The translations under genes and the position numbers were made by a program. Shown here piece after piece: positions 37,730 through 39,162 of a stretch of DNA of 39,162 nucleotides (within the stretch, counting starts at the first letter, position 1; every line of letters starts with the position of its first letter). Below the pieces are notes generated by a model. That model ran no database searches and had not been told where the DNA came from. It saw only the letters and a program-made list of their open reading frames with translations. This DNA comes from Anaeromyxobacter terrae (GTDB lineage: Bacteria; Myxococcota; Myxococcia; Myxococcales; Anaeromyxobacteraceae): assembly GCF_022690685.1 (NCBI RefSeq), contig NZ_JALCYY010000047.1, forward strand, positions 1 to 39,162, given 5' to 3'.

Positions 37730-38074
37730 TCACTTCTTGCGGAAGAGCGCCTCGAGCGCGTCGCGGGGATCCTCCGCCGCCGGCGCCGGCCCCTCCCCGA
37801 AGAGCGCCCCGAGCTGATCGCGCGCCGCCCTGGAGCTCTTGCGCCGGCGCGAGGCGCCGTCGCCGAGCTGGAACAGGTCGCAGGCGTTCGACGCGATCTT
37901 GTCGATGATGTGGTCGGCGTGGGGCTCGCGGCACTCGTGCGCCGAGCTCTCGTCGTAGTACCGGCAGTCGATGCAGGAGTGGAGGTCGGCGTCGCACTCG
38001 GGGCAGGTGGTCCGACGTCCCACCGGGCCGTCGATCCTGAGCGTCGCCCCACACGCGTGGCAGCTCGTCGGCAT
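37730..38074 (-). CDS. Zinc-ribbon protein
   Basis: A 114-residue protein with three CxxC pairs: Cys5-Cys8 (CHAC), Cys24-Cys27 (CPEC) and Cys34-Cys37 (CIDC), plus Cys48 and Cys65. The first two pairs make a zinc ribbon; the third with RYYDESSAHECREPHADHIIDKIASNACDLFQL is a conserved second module whose role I do not know. A Lys/Arg patch (about 76-80) follows, then an Ala/Glu-rich tail ending ALEALFRKK. ATG 38074 is chosen over the upstream frame (MRPSPPGAY...), which overlaps a TATGAT box. The kinase gene diverges 38 bases away. Confidence 0.85.
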   Translation of the reverse strand: MPTSCHACGATLRIDGPVGRRTTCPECDADLHSCIDCRYYDESSAHECREPHADHIIDKIASNACDLFQLGDGASRRRKSSRAARDQLGALFGEGPAPAAEDPRDALEALFRKK

Positions 38075-38079
38075 GCGGT

Positions 38080-38086
38080 TATCATA
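38080..38086. promoter_or_regulatory. Shared AT-rich -10 region of two divergent genes
   Basis: TTATCATAA (38079-38087) gives TATCAT on the plus strand and TATGAT on the minus strand, both good -10 boxes in a GC-rich setting. For the zinc-ribbon gene the transcript would begin at or within a base of its ATG (leaderless). For the kinase it would begin about 20 bases upstream, with a G-rich ribosome-binding site (GGGGGGGA). No -35 boxes were recognised. Confidence 0.4.
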
Positions 38087-38112
38087 AGCCCCCGGGGGGG
38101 ACGGGCGCATCG

Positions 38113-39162
38113 ATGCAGAAGCCCATCCCGTATGGCCGCTATCTGCTGCTCGATCGCATCGCGATCGGCGGGATGGCCGAGGTGTACGTGGCGCTCCGGC
38201 GCGACGACGCCGCCGCGCGCCTTTACGCCCTGAAGCGCATCCTCCCGACGCTCGCGGAGGACGGCGAGTTCATCCAGATGTTCCTCGACGAGGCGCGGCT
38301 CGTCGTCCAGCTGGACCACCCCGGCGTGGTGCCCATCCACGAGCTCGGGAAGCACGGCGACGGCTACTACATCGCGATGGAGTACGTGCCGGGGCGCGAC
38401 CTGCGCGCGCTCGTGCAGCGCACCCGGGCGCGCGGGGGGCTGCCGGTGCCGCTCGCGGCCTACCTCGGCTGGCGCGTGGCGGACGCCCTCGATCACGCGC
38501 ACCGGAAGCGCGACGCGCGCGGCACGCCGCTCCAGATCGTCCACCGCGACGTCTCGCCCGCGAACGTGCTGCTCGGCTTCGACGGCTCGGTGCGCGTCAT
38601 CGACTTCGGCATCGCCCAGGCGGCGCTGCGGACGCGCCGCGACGCCGCGCTCCGCGGCAAGTTCGGCTACATGAGCCCGGAGATGGCCGCGGGCGGGCCG
38701 GTCGATCGGCGCTCCGACGTCTTCGCCCTCGGGGTCGTCCTGCACGAGCTCCTGACCGGCGCGCGGCTCTTCACCGGCCCCTCGGAGCTCGCGGTCCTCG
38801 AGAAGGTCCGCCGCGCCGAGGTGCCGGCGCCCTCGGAGGTGAACCCGGCCGTGCCGCGGGGGCTCGACGCGGTCGTGCTCCGGGCGCTCGCGCGCGATCC
38901 GGCGGATCGGTTCGGCTGGGCGAGCGAGCTCCGCGACGCGCTCGTGCCGTGGACGCACGCGGGCTCGCCCGCCGGCGACCCCCCCGCGCTCGCGCGCTTC
39001 ATGGCGCTCGCCTTCCCGGACGAGCTGCGGCGGGAGCTCGATCGCGTCGAGCGGCTCCGGCGCGCCGATCGCGCGCCCGTCGACGAGGCCTCCCCGCCAG
39101 AGAAGACGCAGGTCATCGCGCTCAGGCTCGACGAGCTCCCGGCCGCCCCCGTGGCGGACGCG
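38113..39162 (+). CDS. Serine/threonine protein kinase (3' end outside window)
   Basis: The open frame from ATG 38113 runs 350 codons to the right edge without a stop. It is a Hanks-type kinase with IAIGGMAEVYVA (Gly loop), Lys41 (ALKRIL), Glu60 (LDEARLVVQL), catalytic loop HRDVSPAN (Asp146), DFG (164-166, VIDFGIAQ) and activation-segment FGYMSPE. HRDVSP in place of HRDLKP is common in myxobacterial kinases. The kinase domain ends at about residue 290; the later Ala/Pro/Glu-rich part is a linker toward an unseen C-terminal or membrane domain. It diverges from the zinc-ribbon gene. Confidence 0.93.
   Translation, partial: MQKPIPYGRYLLLDRIAIGGMAEVYVALRRDDAAARLYALKRILPTLAEDGEFIQMFLDEARLVVQLDHPGVVPIHELGKHGDGYYIAMEYVPGRDLRALVQRTRARGGLPVPLAAYLGWRVADALDHAHRKRDARGTPLQIVHRDVSPANVLLGFDGSVRVIDFGIAQAALRTRRDAALRGKFGYMSPEMAAGGPVDRRSDVFALGVVLHELLTGARLFTGPSELAVLEKVRRAEVPAPSEVNPAVPRGLDAVVLRALARDPADRFGWASELRDALVPWTHAGSPAGDPPALARFMALAFPDELRRELDRVERLRRADRAPVDEASPPEKTQVIALRLDELPAAPVADA

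Overview
The window is chromosomal DNA of very high G+C content (by eye well above 70%), with strong G/C bias at third codon positions. Gene content and protein style (OmpA protein with TSP3 repeats, HRDVSPAN-type Ser/Thr kinase, HD-GYP protein beside a receiver, paired C-x4-C-x9-C-x2-H protein, nusA/infB-type operon ending in pnp-dut-purB) suggest a myxobacterium, most like Anaeromyxobacter. That assignment is inference; no 16S rRNA gene is present. No rRNA, tRNA, CRISPR array, complete insertion sequence or prophage was seen.

Layout. 1-9432 (+) is a translation/RNA block: infB (5' end outside the window), a DUF503/YlxP gene, rbfA, truB, rpsO, pnp, then dut, purB and a small membrane protein. 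9433-10822 is a gene-poor accessory patch holding a 5'-truncated HNH endonuclease. 10823-12533 (-) carries purC followed by an alpha/beta hydrolase. A TrmJ-like tRNA methyltransferase (+) converges on a minus-strand run: ompA-like, gph-like phosphatase, a small membrane protein, an HtrA/DegP protease and a small double zinc-motif protein. 17620-21634 (-) looks like one operon of six tightly packed genes: Nudix hydrolase, AMMECR1-domain protein, RseP-type site-2 protease, a MoaD-MoaE fusion, a single-domain response regulator and a HAMP/HD-GYP protein. 21685-22881 (-) is an unrecognised gene; divergent from it is a small exported Cys-rich protein with a good TTGACA promoter, then a beta-carbonic anhydrase. 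24066-28283 holds an AsmA-like protein (-), a two-HKD phospholipase D/cardiolipin synthase-like protein (+) and a VOC protein (-). 28321-33282 (-) is an exported oligoendopeptidase F and uvrA. 33432-37692 (+) is a tandem pair of EamA transporters, an exported chalcone-isomerase-like protein, an acyl-CoA dehydrogenase and cutA. A zinc-ribbon protein (-) and a Ser/Thr kinase (+, running off the right end) diverge at about 38.08 kb.

How it works together. The left block makes initiation factor 2, 30S maturation factor, tRNA pseudouridine synthase, S15 and PNPase, with RNA hairpins between rpsO and pnp where PNPase autocontrol occurs in other bacteria. Start/stop overlaps of four bases (ATGA or GTGA) join seven gene pairs, implying translational coupling. 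The six-gene operon puts envelope proteolysis, molybdopterin synthase and a probable c-di-GMP phosphodiesterase with its receiver under shared transcription.

I found no clear new multi-gene system. The best leads are the MoaD-MoaE fusion with an internal Gly-Gly and its operon, the dense intergenic structures at 2255-2405 and 17482-17598, the palindrome inside the putative rpsO promoter, the exported Cys-rich protein, and the overlapping tandem EamA pair.
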